A DNA stretch of 64,000 nt from contig NZ_SLUP01000002.1 in NCBI RefSeq assembly GCF_004341235.1, positions 186,001 through 250,000 on the forward strand. The letters run 5' to 3'. The position numbers and the translations under genes were made by a program. Under the pieces are notes generated by a model. The model was not told the DNA's origin. It did not search any database and saw nothing but the letters and a program-made list of their open reading frames with translations. This document shows positions 26,607 to 37,800 of this stretch, piece by piece (position 1 is the stretch's first letter; every line of letters begins with the position of its first letter). This DNA is from Mariniflexile fucanivorans. GTDB taxonomy: Bacteria; Bacteroidota; Bacteroidia; Flavobacteriales; Flavobacteriaceae.

Positions 26607-27626
26607 TCAAAGTCTGTTATGTGCTTTTCCGTATTCTTTCTTATAAATTCTAACCACCAATAAGAATAAACTAATTAATAAAGGACCAAAAACCAATCCT
26701 ATAAAACCAAAAAGCGGTATTCCAATAATAACACCTATAAGCGTAATTAAAGGATGAACGTTATCCAGTCTTTTAAGCACATAAAGGCGAATAAGATTAT
26801 CTGTAACGCCTACCACTACGATACCATATAATAAAACGCCCCAAGCCTGAAATGTATCTCCATTTGAAATCGCCAAAATAAAAACCGGAATAGTACCCAA
26901 AAAGTTTCCTACAAAAGGAATCATAGAACCAATGGTTACAACTACGGCCCAAAAAAATGGACTTTCAACACCAAATATTAAAAACCCTATTAAGGCAACA
27001 AAACCTTGAGCCAAAGCTACTAAAGGAATACCAATGGCGTTAGAACGTACCATGGCATGTACCTCTTTACCTAATGTTTTAACATTATCCTTGCTTATAG
27101 GAATATAATCAATTAATGTTTCGCGTAGCTGTTTACGGTTGGTAAGCATGTAAAACAATAAAAAATACATGATTGAAATAGCTATAAACGTACTAAAAGT
27201 GCCGCCTAAAATATTTGTAATGCTCTTTGTAATTCCGTTGGAAATTGATGAAGCATCTATTTGGTCTGTTATATTATACCCGAGCGATTGCTCCCAACCT
27301 TCCAATTTATTTTTAACTACTTGTACCACTTTTTCTGAATTTTGGGCTGCTTTACCTATTTTGTTACCCAGCATAAGTACAGCACCTGCAATAGGAAGCA
27401 AAATAGATATAAAAGACAATAACATAAGCAAAGCTGCAGCCAAATTAGGGTTCCAGCCCCTATTAATCAATTTACCCATAATCCCTTTTAACAACACATA
27501 TAAAGTAATGGCCCCTAATACACCAGATAAATAGGGTATCATTTCTCGGAAAATCAAAACTCCCATTAAAACTATTAACAAGAGTGTAAATATTTGGCGT
27601 ATTATTTTTGCGTTTATACTATTCAT
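26607..27626 (-). CDS. AI-2E family transporter
   Basis: A 339-residue membrane protein with about eight hydrophobic segments and the AI-2E family motifs VPLVALAQGFVALIGFLIFG-like and GNFLGTIPVFI, with a proline-rich C-terminal pore region. Family members export autoinducer-2 (TqsA) or act as Na+/H+ antiporters, so the name does not fix the substrate. It is a single gene with its start 36 bp from the previous end. Confidence 0.88.
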   Translation of the reverse strand: MNSINAKIIRQIFTLLLIVLMGVLIFREMIPYLSGVLGAITLYVLLKGIMGKLINRGWNPNLAAALLMLLSFISILLPIAGAVLMLGNKIGKAAQNSEKVVQVVKNKLEGWEQSLGYNITDQIDASSISNGITKSITNILGGTFSTFIAISIMYFLLFYMLTNRKQLRETLIDYIPISKDNVKTLGKEVHAMVRSNAIGIPLVALAQGFVALIGFLIFGVESPFFWAVVVTIGSMIPFVGNFLGTIPVFILAISNGDTFQAWGVLLYGIVVVGVTDNLIRLYVLKRLDNVHPLITLIGVIIGIPLFGFIGLVFGPLLISLFLLVVRIYKKEYGKAHNRL

Positions 27627-27662
27627 TAGTTACAGTTATATATTAAAGTTAAAAATAAATGC

Positions 27663-27902
27663 TTAATTATTTCGAAGTGCATGTATAAGTTCTTCTTTAT
27701 TCATTTTGGAACGCCCTTCAATACCAACATTTTTTGCTTGTTCATATAAGTCGTTTTTTGTCCACTTTTCATAAGCCTTCGCTTCACCTCCTTTTTTGCC
27801 AGCATTAGGTGTATTAGCAATTCTTGCAGATTTTTGTTTACTGTAACCTTTCTCGCGAAGCGCTTCATATTGGTCTTCATTTTTTATACTTGGAATATCC
27901 AT
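27663..27902 (-). CDS. Small Rho_N/DUF7218-like protein
   Basis: A 79-residue basic protein. The first half (YEALREKGYSKQKSARIANT) matches a short family often labelled DUF7218, and the second half (KNDLYEQAKNVGIEGRSKMNKEELIHAL) resembles the Rho termination factor N-terminal/SAP-like helix-extended-helix fold. It is probably a small nucleic-acid-binding or stress protein. It lies beside csbD-like and SYLF genes, which are also stress-associated. Confidence 0.78.
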   Translation of the reverse strand: MDIPSIKNEDQYEALREKGYSKQKSARIANTPNAGKKGGEAKAYEKWTKNDLYEQAKNVGIEGRSKMNKEELIHALRNN

Positions 27903-28119
27903 AGCTTTAATTTTATGTTCAACTTTATAATTTCAGATCAAATTTTGCCATAAATAATTAATATACTTAACCTTATCAGATAAAATATTGACTTCAAACC
28001 GATTCGTAATTTATTGGCTATTGCATTAAGAAAATATTTTTTTGAGTTAATGATGCGGTGTTTCTTTCTGTAATTTTATTTCATATTAAAAAGAAATATT
28101 AACTAAAAATTAAAAGATT

Positions 28120-28308
28120 ATGAACTCAGATCAAATAGAAGGAAAATGGAAACAAATAAAAGGTAAATTCAAACAAAAATATGGTGATCTTACCGATGAT
28201 GATTTAACCTATTCTGAAGGGAAATTCGATGAAATGATGGGTAACCTTCAAGAAAAAACAGGTAAAACAAAAGAAGATTTAAAAAAAGAAATTGAATCTT
28301 GGCAATAG
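28120..28308 (+). CDS. CsbD family stress protein
   Basis: A 62-residue hydrophilic protein with the CsbD repeats IEGKWKQIKGKFKQKYGDLTD and YSEGKFDEMMGNLQEKTGK, here given only by their key W/K/G/D pattern. CsbD-like proteins are general-stress induced in many bacteria, with unknown biochemical role. It is monocistronic and followed by a strong terminator. Confidence 0.92.
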   Translation: MNSDQIEGKWKQIKGKFKQKYGDLTDDDLTYSEGKFDEMMGNLQEKTGKTKEDLKKEIESWQ

Positions 28309-28335
28309 ATTTAAAATTATTACTGATTAATAGCA

Positions 28336-28371
28336 ATATCCTCCCAGTTTAAATTGGGAGGATATTTTTTT
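28336..28371 (+). terminator. Intrinsic terminator after csbD-like gene
   Basis: Perfect inverted repeat ATATCCTCCCA/TGGGAGGATAT around a short loop, followed by a run of seven T. Lies 28 bp after the csbD stop. Confidence 0.9.
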
Positions 28372-28430
28372 GTTATCTATGCCATTATTCAAAATATTGA
28401 TTCGATTAAATGAAATATGGTATATGTGCC

Positions 28431-28466
28431 AAAAAAAAGGTTGGCAATTTTAGCCAACCTTTTTAA
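28431..28466 (-). terminator. Intrinsic terminator after SYLF gene
   Basis: AAGGTTGGC/GCCAACCTT stem with an A/T-rich loop; on the minus strand it is followed by eight T. It lies about 20 bp past the SYLF stop. A shorter T run on the other side could let it work on the plus strand as well. Confidence 0.88.
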
Positions 28467-28484
28467 GATTAAATATATTGATTA

Positions 28485-29021
28485 TTATTGTGGAAATGGG
28501 TGATATTCAAATTTTTGACCACCTACTGAGGCATCTGCCATAAGTCCCGCTTTAGGCAAAGCAAAAACCATAACACCATCGGAATAACTAGCGTTTTCAG
28601 ATTTTCCTTCTTCAGCTACTACTGCAGAAGCTTCAGCTGAAAATTCATAATTACCTTGTTTAAATTTTGCTAAAGCTGCATCGGTTTCAAAAAAGATAAC
28701 TTGTATCATAGCTTGTCCACCCGCTTGAAGTCCAATGTTTATTTTTTTCAAGGATGTCATTCCTACTGCAGTACCGTTTTCGTAAAGAACACCGTTACCG
28801 CTAGCACCACCTACAATTAAACCACCTTTTCCAACATTCGGGAAAATAGCATAACCAGAAGCATTATCAAAATATGTTTCCAATCCTGCATCTGTGGCAA
28901 TTAGTGTGCTTTTCGCTTTTTGTGCATCTGCCATTATTTCTGTGTCTTTTTCACTTTGTGCCATGGCACCAGTTGTGATTAAAATAAGGCAAACTATCAT
29001 AAATCTTTTTAGAGTTTTCAT
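28485..29021 (-). CDS. SYLF/YSC84-like lipid-binding domain protein
   Basis: A 178-residue exported protein with a signal peptide (MKTLKRFMIVCLILITTGAMAQ, cleaved after about residue 22). The SYLF core is visible as ASGYAIFPNVGKGGLIVGG, NGVLYENG and KINIGLQAGGQAMIQVIFF-type strands. SYLF proteins bind phosphoinositides in eukaryotes; the bacterial role is unknown, probably at the periplasmic face of a membrane. Confidence 0.87.
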   Translation of the reverse strand: MKTLKRFMIVCLILITTGAMAQSEKDTEIMADAQKAKSTLIATDAGLETYFDNASGYAIFPNVGKGGLIVGGASGNGVLYENGTAVGMTSLKKINIGLQAGGQAMIQVIFFETDAALAKFKQGNYEFSAEASAVVAEEGKSENASYSDGVMVFALPKAGLMADASVGGQKFEYHPFPQ

Positions 29022-29117
29022 AAATTTATTTTTTTTATTGTTAATATTTCAAATATATAATATTAATAATCAGTACAATAACTCTATTAATCTCATTATT
29101 GACTCAAAAAAAAATTT

Positions 29118-29966
29118 CTATTTCTTTTCAATTTGCTCCACAGAAAGTGTTGTGGTTGGTAAATTAAACCCTTCAGATTTTAAAGCAGCATACATATCTA
29201 ATTGTAAATCTGTTTTTAATTTGCCACCAGGAGCTCTTACTTCATCTGTTTTATACCAAAAAAGAACTAAAATGTTAACCGTGTCGTTTTCAATTTTATC
29301 TACCAAAACATCATACATAGGCGTTTTCAAAACAAACTCATTTTTATTTAAGGTAGAATCAATAATTGCAATCGCTTGGTGTATTCTTTCATCGTGTACT
29401 ACTGTTAAAATGAATTCGTTACGCATTAATTCATCTATGGTATAATTTTTTAAATTGTTCTTCAAAATAGAACCATTTGGAATGTAGGCGTCTATGCCAT
29501 CTACGGTTTTTATGGTTGTGGAGCGTAATCTCATTTCAATAACTCGCCCCTTTATACCGTCAATTTCAATTAAATCTCCAATTCTAAAAGGCCTTTGAAA
29601 TGCCATTAATATACCAGCTATAAAATTTTCGCCTATATCTTTTAATGCAAAACCAATTATGAAAGTGGTTAAGCCTGCCCCTGCTAAAATTTTATTAGTC
29701 ACATCATCAAAACCTAAGATCCCTAATGATATTACAAATAGCAAAACAGTTAAAACCAATGAAATAACACTTAAAATGAAATCTGCTATTAATGGATCGT
29801 CAGATTTTGAAATGATTATTTTTTTGGCATATTTATTTATCAGCCTAATAATTAATAGGCCAATTATGAATATTACAAGTGCTAAAAATATTTTTGGCAA
29901 ATGAGATACTAAATTTAACCACGATTGATGAATTGAGTCTTTGAATATGTTTATTTCTGTGTCCAT
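29118..29966 (-). CDS. MscS-family mechanosensitive channel (second copy)
   Basis: A 282-residue MscS protein of E. coli-like length with three N-terminal membrane segments and a glycine/alanine pore helix (KILAGAGLTTFIIGFALKDIG), followed by the beta domain (FRIGDLIEIDGIKGRV) and a C-terminal alpha/beta vestibule. It is only distantly like the channel at 22890-23801. It lies 5 bp after the MCE-domain gene and may be co-transcribed with it. Confidence 0.92.
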   Translation of the reverse strand: MDTEINIFKDSIHQSWLNLVSHLPKIFLALVIFIIGLLIIRLINKYAKKIIISKSDDPLIADFILSVISLVLTVLLFVISLGILGFDDVTNKILAGAGLTTFIIGFALKDIGENFIAGILMAFQRPFRIGDLIEIDGIKGRVIEMRLRSTTIKTVDGIDAYIPNGSILKNNLKNYTIDELMRNEFILTVVHDERIHQAIAIIDSTLNKNEFVLKTPMYDVLVDKIENDTVNILVLFWYKTDEVRAPGGKLKTDLQLDMYAALKSEGFNLPTTTLSVEQIEKK

Positions 29967-29971
29967 AATTT

Positions 29972-30718
29972 TTATTTATTTTTTTCTGCGCGTTCCTCTG
30001 CGGCTTCTTCAGCCTTTTTTTCTGCTTCTTTTTTTGCTTTTTCCTTTTCTCTTTCTTTCTTTTTAAAATAACCTCTTAAAAGAAAATTATGCTTTGCAGC
30101 TTCCATGTTTTGTTCTAAACCTTTGGAACCCTGTCTTAAATTTTCCATGGTTTTTTCCATATCTCTGGCTACACCTTCATCGTTTAGTAGTTTGCCTAAA
30201 GTACCTTCACCTTCATTAATATCAATTAACATGGTAGCCAATTCATCGGTTATAACTTCGGCATTTTCGGCAGTAATTTTAATAGATGCCAAAATATCAT
30301 CAAATTCAACAGGCTCCATAGATTGAATAAAGGAACCATCTTTAATTTCTGGAGCTGATGAGCTTCCTTGTGAAATCATTAAAAGTTTATCGCCTATAAC
30401 ACCTTCAGAAGTTATGGACGCTTTACTATCTTTTTTGATGAATTTTTTAACATCCTTATCCATCATAGCTACCACATTTACCGTAGAATCGTTAATTATG
30501 GATACACTTTCAATAGTACCAACGGCTATTCCTGAAAACCGAACTTGACCTCCAACCTGTAAACCACTTACATTACGAAAATTGGTATTTATCTTAAATT
30601 TTGAGCTGAACAAGTTTTGATTACTTCCTATAAAAAAAATAATTATAAATAAGATCAATATTCCAATGGAAACAAAAATTCCAAGTTTCACTTTATATGC
30701 GTTTTTATTTGTTTTCAT
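29972..30718 (-). CDS. MlaD-family (MCE domain) lipid-binding protein
   Basis: A 248-residue membrane-anchored periplasmic protein: one N-terminal TM helix (about 12-30), an MCE domain (about 38-120, FRNVSGLQVGGQVRFSG then GDKLLMISQGS) and a helical tail ending in a Lys/Glu/Ala-rich segment. It would form the substrate-binding ring of an Mla-type phospholipid transporter with the ATPase and permease encoded just upstream. No MlaB or MlaC gene is nearby, which is common in Bacteroidota. Confidence 0.88.
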   Translation of the reverse strand: MKTNKNAYKVKLGIFVSIGILILFIIIFFIGSNQNLFSSKFKINTNFRNVSGLQVGGQVRFSGIAVGTIESVSIINDSTVNVVAMMDKDVKKFIKKDSKASITSEGVIGDKLLMISQGSSSAPEIKDGSFIQSMEPVEFDDILASIKITAENAEVITDELATMLIDINEGEGTLGKLLNDEGVARDMEKTMENLRQGSKGLEQNMEAAKHNFLLRGYFKKKEREKEKAKKEAEKKAEEAAEERAEKNK

Positions 30719-30813
30719 CTGTTACAATTTATTTTGTTATGGCCGAATGAAATGTCCAATTATAATTCTGGCTAATTGTTTTACAACTTAATAATGGACA
30801 TTTTAAAATACAA

Positions 30814-31557
30814 TTATTTAAAAAATGACTGTATGTAGGTATCCTCATCATTAATAAATGCTTCTAAACTTCCTACTTTATAAACTTTACCGTCTTTTAT
30901 CATAGCAATTCTATCGGCTACCGTTTTTACACAATTGATGTCGTGGGTAATGATGATAGATGAATTTTTAAATTTAGTTTTGGTATCGTTTATTAAATTA
31001 CTTATCTCATCGGATGTTATGGGATCCAATCCTGTTGTGGGTTCATCATATAAAATGATATTTGGATTCACCACAAGCGTTCTTGCTAAACCTATTCTTT
31101 TTTTCATGCCTCCAGATAATTCTGACGGCATTTTATCAATAGAATCAGGCATCCCTACATTTTCTAAAGCTTCCACAATTTTATCATTGATTTCTTCTTC
31201 TGAAAATTTTTCATTCAACCTTGAAAGTGCAAATGTTAAATTTTCTCTTACGGTCATCGAATCATATAGAGCCGCACCTTGAAAAAGAAATCCTATTTTT
31301 TTGCGTACTTCTATCAAAGCATCTTCATCAATATCTGTCAACTCGTGTTCACCTACTTTAATGCTTCCTTCATCATGCTTTAAAAGACTGACGATACACT
31401 TAATTAAAACCGATTTTCCTGAACCCGATTTACCCAAAACCACTAAATTTTCATTTTTTAAAAGTTCTAAATTAACGCCATCTAAAACCTTTTGATCTCC
31501 AAAACTTTTTTTGAGATCTTTAATTTCTATAAGAACGTTATTTGAGTTGTTTTCCAT
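30814..31557 (-). CDS. Mla-type ABC transporter ATPase (MlaF-like)
   Basis: A 247-residue ABC ATPase with Walker A GKSGSGKS, signature LSGGMKKRIGLA, Walker B IILYDEPTTGLDP and the switch His in IITHDI. It powers the MlaE permease, with which it shares a TAATG stop/start overlap, and the MCE protein encoded 95 bp downstream. Role: phospholipid movement between inner and outer membranes to maintain asymmetry. Confidence 0.92.
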   Translation of the reverse strand: MENNSNNVLIEIKDLKKSFGDQKVLDGVNLELLKNENLVVLGKSGSGKSVLIKCIVSLLKHDEGSIKVGEHELTDIDEDALIEVRKKIGFLFQGAALYDSMTVRENLTFALSRLNEKFSEEEINDKIVEALENVGMPDSIDKMPSELSGGMKKRIGLARTLVVNPNIILYDEPTTGLDPITSDEISNLINDTKTKFKNSSIIITHDINCVKTVADRIAMIKDGKVYKVGSLEAFINDEDTYIQSFFK

Positions 31558-32375
31558 TAGAATAAATCGGTTATCTGTACAGCAATTAAGTCTACAATAA
31601 TTAATAATAATGATGAAGTTACCACCGCAGAGTTTGCTGCAATACCAACACTTTCTGTTCCTCTACCTGCATTATAGCCTTTATAGCAGCCCACTAAACC
31701 AATAACAGCACCAAAAAAGAACGATTTTATAACCGCAGGAAACACATCAATAAATTCGACTTGACTAAATGCTTGGTTTATAAATAAGCTTAAACTTACG
31801 TTATCTTTAATATTGATGCCTAACCAACTACCAAAAATTCCAATAGCATCGGCATATAAGGTTAAAAGCGGAATCATTACGGTAGCTGCAAGTACGCGTG
31901 GGATAATTAAAAAATTTATGGGGTTTGTGTTAGATACTTCCATCGCATCAATTTGTTCGGTAACTCGCATAGAACCCAATTCAGCTCCCATACTCGAACC
32001 AATTTTTCCAGCACAAATTAAAGCTGTAATTACAGGTCCCATTTCTCTAATAATAGAAATCGCAACCATACCAGGCAACATGGCAACAGCACCAAATTCT
32101 ACTAATGGAGGTCGAGATTGAATGGTTAAAACCAAACCGACAATAATACCTGTAATCGAAATCAATCCTACCGATTTGTTCCCTATTTGGTAACATTGTT
32201 TTAAAAATTCTTGAAATTCAAACGTCTTAGTGAAAAGGTTTTTCATTACGGTTTTTAAATATTCAATAACATTTGATATGTCTATGAAAAACGATACACT
32301 CTTATCTTTTATTAAGGTTATAAAAGAAGGTGTTTTAAGAGTTGATTCGTCTGAATTATATAAATTTTTAGGCAT
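31557..32375 (-). CDS. Mla-type ABC transporter permease (MlaE-like)
   Basis: A 272-residue permease with about five membrane segments. The family motifs SIIREMGPVITALICAGKIG and MGAELGSMRVTEQIDAMEV are readily seen. There is a long hydrophilic N-terminus (about 40 residues) before the first helix. It is the first gene of an mlaE-mlaF-mlaD-mscS group. The 161-bp gap upstream to the TamA-like gene's end shows no further gene. Confidence 0.92.
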   Translation of the reverse strand: MPKNLYNSDESTLKTPSFITLIKDKSVSFFIDISNVIEYLKTVMKNLFTKTFEFQEFLKQCYQIGNKSVGLISITGIIVGLVLTIQSRPPLVEFGAVAMLPGMVAISIIREMGPVITALICAGKIGSSMGAELGSMRVTEQIDAMEVSNTNPINFLIIPRVLAATVMIPLLTLYADAIGIFGSWLGINIKDNVSLSLFINQAFSQVEFIDVFPAVIKSFFFGAVIGLVGCYKGYNAGRGTESVGIAANSAVVTSSLLLIIVDLIAVQITDLF

Positions 32376-32536
32376 GAATTAAGTATTGCAATATGCCAAT
32401 AAAGTTACATGCTTTTGAAGATTAAGAATTACAAGATTTTTACCATTTATTATAGAATATCAATGAAATAGATGGGAATTGATTGTATTGGAATTAATTA
32501 AAATTTACACTTAAAACAATCCTTAATAAAATCATA

Positions 32537-34825
32537 TTAAAAAGGATAACCAATAGCTAAATTGAATATTAAATTTTCTTTTCTCCAGCCACTATTTCCA
32601 AAGCTAATATCATCAATAACCCATCGATTTCCTTCTTGCAAATATGGTTTTCTTAAAGGGAATGCAAAATCTGTTCTCAATACCAAGAAACTAAAATCGA
32701 ATCGAAGCCCTACACCTGCTCCAACGGCTAATTCATTTAAAAATTGACCCGAAAATTTTGCTCCGGGTTTTTCAGCACTTTCATTTAGCAACCAAATATT
32801 ACCCGCATCAACAAATAGCGCTCCTTTAACAAATTTGTAAAGCGTGGTTCTTAATTCTGTATTTAATTCCAATTTTAAATCGCCCGATTGGTCTGGTAAA
32901 AACGAATTGGTTACTTCATTGCCATTAAAAGTTCCTGGACCAATAGAACGCGCCCTAAAAGCTCTAATACTACTGGTTCCTCCAATGAAGAACTGTTTAA
33001 TGAAAGGCAACTCTTCAGAATTTCCATATGGAATTCCTGCTCCTACTATAATTCTACTGGCCAGCGTAGTTTGCTTGTTAAAATTATAATAATGGCGAAA
33101 ATCCATTTCTAATTTTGAATATTGGCTAAACGGAACGCCCAATATACTTTTGGGGTTATCGCTATCGTTAGCACCCAATATTAAGCCTACCGAGTTTCCT
33201 GACAAATCGACTTCACCTTTAAAATAAATATTATTTTTTTTATTCTTCAACATCGTATTGGTGTAGGTGTAAGAATAGGTAGTACCTAAAATAAATTGTT
33301 TATCGATTACTTTTTGTAGCGAAGGATTTTCAGCAATTTGTGATTTATATAAATCTGAAACATTGTTGGAAGATGTATATGCGATGTTCACCACATTAAG
33401 ATTGTGTTCTTTACGCTCATTTTCCTTCCATAAATAGCCAAACGACCCGTTGAATGTTTTTAAGGAATATAATTTGGTACGTAATTGATATTCGTAACTT
33501 AAAGATGCTTTGGTATTAGGTACGTAGGCGCTACCTGAACTCATGGTAAAAGGTGAAATAAATCGAGGCCAAATTAAGTTAGCTTCACCACCAAATCGAT
33601 ACACGTTAAACCCATTGTTTTGTCCTGAAACTTGTGCTTCTAAACCTGCAAATGCCGATATTTTTAATAGTTCAGCACCTTTGAACGTATTGCGATTGCT
33701 CCAATTAACATTCAATTCCGTACCTGAATAATTGGCTGAATTTGTTTTAGCCAAGGCTTCTACTTGTATGGATTTTTTTTGCAAAGGAGTTAAATAATAA
33801 TACGCATCCAAATTATTTTCTAATGAATCATTTTCTTTAAATTCATTTTTTACAAATTTAAATGTGCCTAAAGTTATTAATCTATTTAATGATAAATTAT
33901 GCGTAGTTCTGTTGTACAAATCTCCCTTATTGAATAACAGCGTTTTATCAAATATGAAGGGTTTAAACACCGTTTTGTTGTCTATTATAGTAAGATCTTC
34001 ATATTTAGTGGTTTCCATTTTTCTTGTAGAAATGGTGTCCCTTTTCAAATTGAAGCTTGGGTAAACAAATATGTTATTGATTCTATATTGATTTTTGGCT
34101 TTTTCAGGAATATCATTTTTTATTTTAACCAATAAATCTACTTCATGATTGGCAACCGTACTATCAACTTGAACTAAAAGATAATCTTCATTAAAATAAT
34201 AAAAACCACGTTCTTTAAGTTTGGTATCTATGCGTGTTCGTTCGCTTTTTATAACGTCTAAATCATAGGGTTTTCCTATTTTTAATAGACTGTTTTCTTT
34301 TAAAGTATCAATTTCATTCGCAAGAAGTATAGAATCTTTAGGAAAAACAACCGATTTAATTTTATACTGATTATGTAAATTCACTTCATAATTAGCTTTT
34401 GCTTTTTTTCCTGTTCTTGTGGAATCCGCACTTGATTCTGCATTAAAAAAGCCTTTGTTTTCAACATAATTTTGAATTACTTTTTTATTGTATTCCAAAT
34501 CCACTTTACTCATTAAAACAGGCGCTTTTCCTAGTTTGTATTTTACCCAATGTTTAAAACCTTTATCTTTATTTACGGTATCGAATATGTTATAAAAAAA
34601 GAGGCTTGGGCGCATGCCTAAAAAAGATTTGTTTGGTTCTGGACGAATTAATTCATTCAATGCAGACTCTATCGCTTTTCTTGTTTTTTTAGGTTCTTTG
34701 CCCTTTTCAATCTTTAAGGTATGACCAACATACAATAAATTGCCTTCGGGAATTTTACGTGTTCCACTACAGCCTAACAGGAAGGCTACTGAAAATAATA
34801 GAGCTATATAATTATTAATTTTCAT
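32537..34825 (-). CDS. BamA/TamA-family outer-membrane insertase (TamA-like)
   Basis: About 762 residues from the ATG at 34825, chosen because it opens a lipoprotein signal (MKINNYIALLFSVAFLLGCSG); the longer frame adds 21 charged residues. POTRA-like repeats occupy about 30-400 (KIEKGKEPKK..., PYDLDVIKSERTRIDTKLKERGFYYF, NRTTHNLSLNRLITLGTFKF). The Omp85 beta-barrel follows, with the family signature FIGGTSSIRAFRARSIGPG and a C-terminal strand ending in GYPF. It overlaps the tamB stop by 11 bp, so the two probably form a TAM-like complex for outer-membrane biogenesis. A lipid-anchored Omp85 protein is typical of Bacteroidota. Confidence 0.92.
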   Translation of the reverse strand: MKINNYIALLFSVAFLLGCSGTRKIPEGNLLYVGHTLKIEKGKEPKKTRKAIESALNELIRPEPNKSFLGMRPSLFFYNIFDTVNKDKGFKHWVKYKLGKAPVLMSKVDLEYNKKVIQNYVENKGFFNAESSADSTRTGKKAKANYEVNLHNQYKIKSVVFPKDSILLANEIDTLKENSLLKIGKPYDLDVIKSERTRIDTKLKERGFYYFNEDYLLVQVDSTVANHEVDLLVKIKNDIPEKAKNQYRINNIFVYPSFNLKRDTISTRKMETTKYEDLTIIDNKTVFKPFIFDKTLLFNKGDLYNRTTHNLSLNRLITLGTFKFVKNEFKENDSLENNLDAYYYLTPLQKKSIQVEALAKTNSANYSGTELNVNWSNRNTFKGAELLKISAFAGLEAQVSGQNNGFNVYRFGGEANLIWPRFISPFTMSSGSAYVPNTKASLSYEYQLRTKLYSLKTFNGSFGYLWKENERKEHNLNVVNIAYTSSNNVSDLYKSQIAENPSLQKVIDKQFILGTTYSYTYTNTMLKNKKNNIYFKGEVDLSGNSVGLILGANDSDNPKSILGVPFSQYSKLEMDFRHYYNFNKQTTLASRIIVGAGIPYGNSEELPFIKQFFIGGTSSIRAFRARSIGPGTFNGNEVTNSFLPDQSGDLKLELNTELRTTLYKFVKGALFVDAGNIWLLNESAEKPGAKFSGQFLNELAVGAGVGLRFDFSFLVLRTDFAFPLRKPYLQEGNRWVIDDISFGNSGWRKENLIFNLAIGYPF

Positions 34826-37800
34826 TCTTGTTCTTGTTTTTTCTGTTGCCTTTTCGCTTTGAGTGAAACAATTCCCTAAACTTATCATAGTTCATGGTGA
34901 TTATAAACGCGACCCCCGTTTCAATAACTTGACCTTGTAAAGCCACCTGGTAATTGTTTTTTCTGTAAGCTCTTATTTTGTATCTACCATCTTTTGTAAG
35001 CAAATAATCGGCTGTTACATCGCCTGCTATATTGGTAGCTTGTTCATTTTCCTGACCTTCACCCTCCAACCCAAAACTACTGCCTACGGTTACTTTTAAT
35101 CGGTCGTCCAATAATTGTTTTGAAAGGCCCACATTCAAATCGGTTCGTTCTTCTCTTTCACCAGATGAATAGTCTTCTGTAGCTTCCAAATCAAAATCTA
35201 ATTCAAAGCCTTTTATTAAATCTCCAGCCAAATTATTAAGCTGCTGCGATAAAATTTTGCTCACACTTTGTTTTGCTAAAAATGCACCACTGGTACCGCC
35301 CGCTTCACTTTCAAAAGGATTTTCGCCTATAAAACGGTTCAATAACAAAAGAGCAAATACTTGTTTATTAAGCGCATCTTCATCTGTTCTAATCTGTTCT
35401 AACTTGGTTTGTGTTGTATTGATTATTTCGGTTGATACATCATTGTTTCCATCTGGTAAAACAATATCAAAAGTAATTTCGGGCTGCAATAACTCACCTT
35501 TCATTATTAAATTTGTTTCAAAAGGGATTTTTTGTTTGTATGTATTTCTAGTTTCAGGAGTTATACCAACTAACTGGTCGTCCACTAAATCTAATGGCGA
35601 AGCTTCTACATTATAAACGGCCGTTATATTGATGTTTGCGGTTGTAGGTTCTCCCGTCCACAGAATATAACTTTCGGGTTCTATTTCAAATTTTCTTTTT
35701 ATCAAGTTGAAATTCATTTCATAAGCACCACCAGTAAATTCATATTTTCCGGTTAGGGTTGTTTTTCCCGATGGATCGATGCCTCCTGTTAGTTCTGCTT
35801 CACCTTTAAGTTTTAAATAATCGCCATTAACTTCATCTATAATTATAGAAATTTCCGCTTCTTTGTCCACTTCAATATTTACTGATGCATCGATGCCTTT
35901 TACTTCTGTTTGGGTAATTTGTTTTGTTGGATCTTCATAGGTAATCAATACCGGTTGGTCTTGGTCTATAAATTCCACAATGCCTTCCCTATCTGCAATG
36001 GATGGATCGCTTTGTGGCAATACGATGGTAAATTTAGTATCGGCATTAATTTTAATTGTTCCATCTATAATAGGGCTTTCTAAAGTTCCTTTTATACCCA
36101 AATTATTATCTAAATAGAGTTCACCATAAAACAAATCGTTGTCTTTTGCTTCTGAATTTACGGCCCTAAAATTATCGGCAATTACATTTAAATTGAATCC
36201 TAAATTGGTGTAATCTTTACTATCAATAGAACCACTTATTTTTAAAGGATTTCCATTTTCATCCTGTAATTTAAAATCATCAAAAACAATTTTATCAGAA
36301 TTAAAAACAATCTCATCATTAATCAAATTAAATTTTGAATTTAATGGCACTACCAGAAACCCCACATCATTAAACTTAATATTACCATTTACATTGGGGT
36401 TGGCGGCTTTTCCGGTGATATCTAATTTTCCTTTTAAAAAACCTTCACTTTCTTTTAAATTTTCTAAAGTGAACGGTTGAAGGGATGTCATTTGAAGTTT
36501 TTGAATATCGACATTAAAATCTAAATTTTCAGACGTTACATTGTAGTTTCCTTCCAAATTTAATTGATTATCTAAACCCGTTAACGTTACATTGGCACTA
36601 TACAAATTGGCGGTTTTATTATCTACTTTCACATTTAAATTTCCTACCGTATCGTTTTTCATTTTGAGATTTTCGATATCTAAATCGGCAACAAATAATA
36701 AATTAGAGGTTACATCATTTAACGTAGCTTCTCCATTAATGGTTCCTCCTATTTCAAAATTTGATTTGGCAATACTTGTTAAAGATTCCAGCTTAAAATT
36801 TTCAAAATTTGCTAAAATGGGTGCATTTAACGTGTTATTTTCAGATTGAACTGAAAATGATTGTTGACCGTTTTCAATTTTGAAATTGGAAACCATGATT
36901 CTTTTCTTCTCTAACTTTATAAAATTAGCATCATCAATTTTCCAATCTTCGTAATTTAAAAGTAATTTTTCAGGATTAAAACTGATGACGGATGCGCCTA
37001 AACTATCTTTATAAACACCTGAAATAATATATTTATCCTTGTTTTGTACATCTTTTATATTTAGGGTGTAATCTACCGTTTTATCTTCTAAAGTGCCTGT
37101 TAATGATGTTTTTTGAATTTCAAATGCAGATACTTTTATTTTATCTAAAGACAAATCATAAAGTAATGCATCCGTTTTTGTATTTACTTTTAAAACCCCA
37201 TTTGAAACTTCATTGTTTGCATAATTTAACCTTGGAATAACGGCATTGATTACAATAGAATCATTCACGGAATTGTAACTTCCATTCAATGTGATTTCAG
37301 ATAATTCTATAATTTCAGGAATTATTTTTTTGGTAATAACATTGTCTTTAATAATGAATTCAAAATCTAAATTCTGATTTTCTTCATTTTTAACATATGC
37401 TTTGTCCAGTTGATAATATTTTGAAATGGAATTCGTCAATTGATCGGCTATGGTTGATAATTTGTAATTTCCAGTAATCAAACCATTTGCAAATTGCGAT
37501 TTTAAAATAATAGAATCTTTTTCTATATTGGATTTAGCGATAACACTTATGGTATCCAACGGAAATTGTTCTTTTTCTAAAGCAATTAAAAAATTATTGG
37601 CACGTAGAGTTCCATTTAGATTATCAGGATTTAAATCTTCAAAATTGGCGGTAATATTCCCTTTCATTTTTAAAGGGCCTGCATGAAGATTGAGTTTATT
37701 TAAATCGACTAATTCCATATTCAGCTTTAAATCTACTGTCGGTTTTTCTGGATTGGAAGACCCATTGGCATCTAAATCAAAATTTAAATTTGGGTCTTTA

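Noticed and set aside
28894-29445. 183-residue plus-strand open frame
   Set aside because: Antisense across the SYLF and MscS genes, with no motifs.
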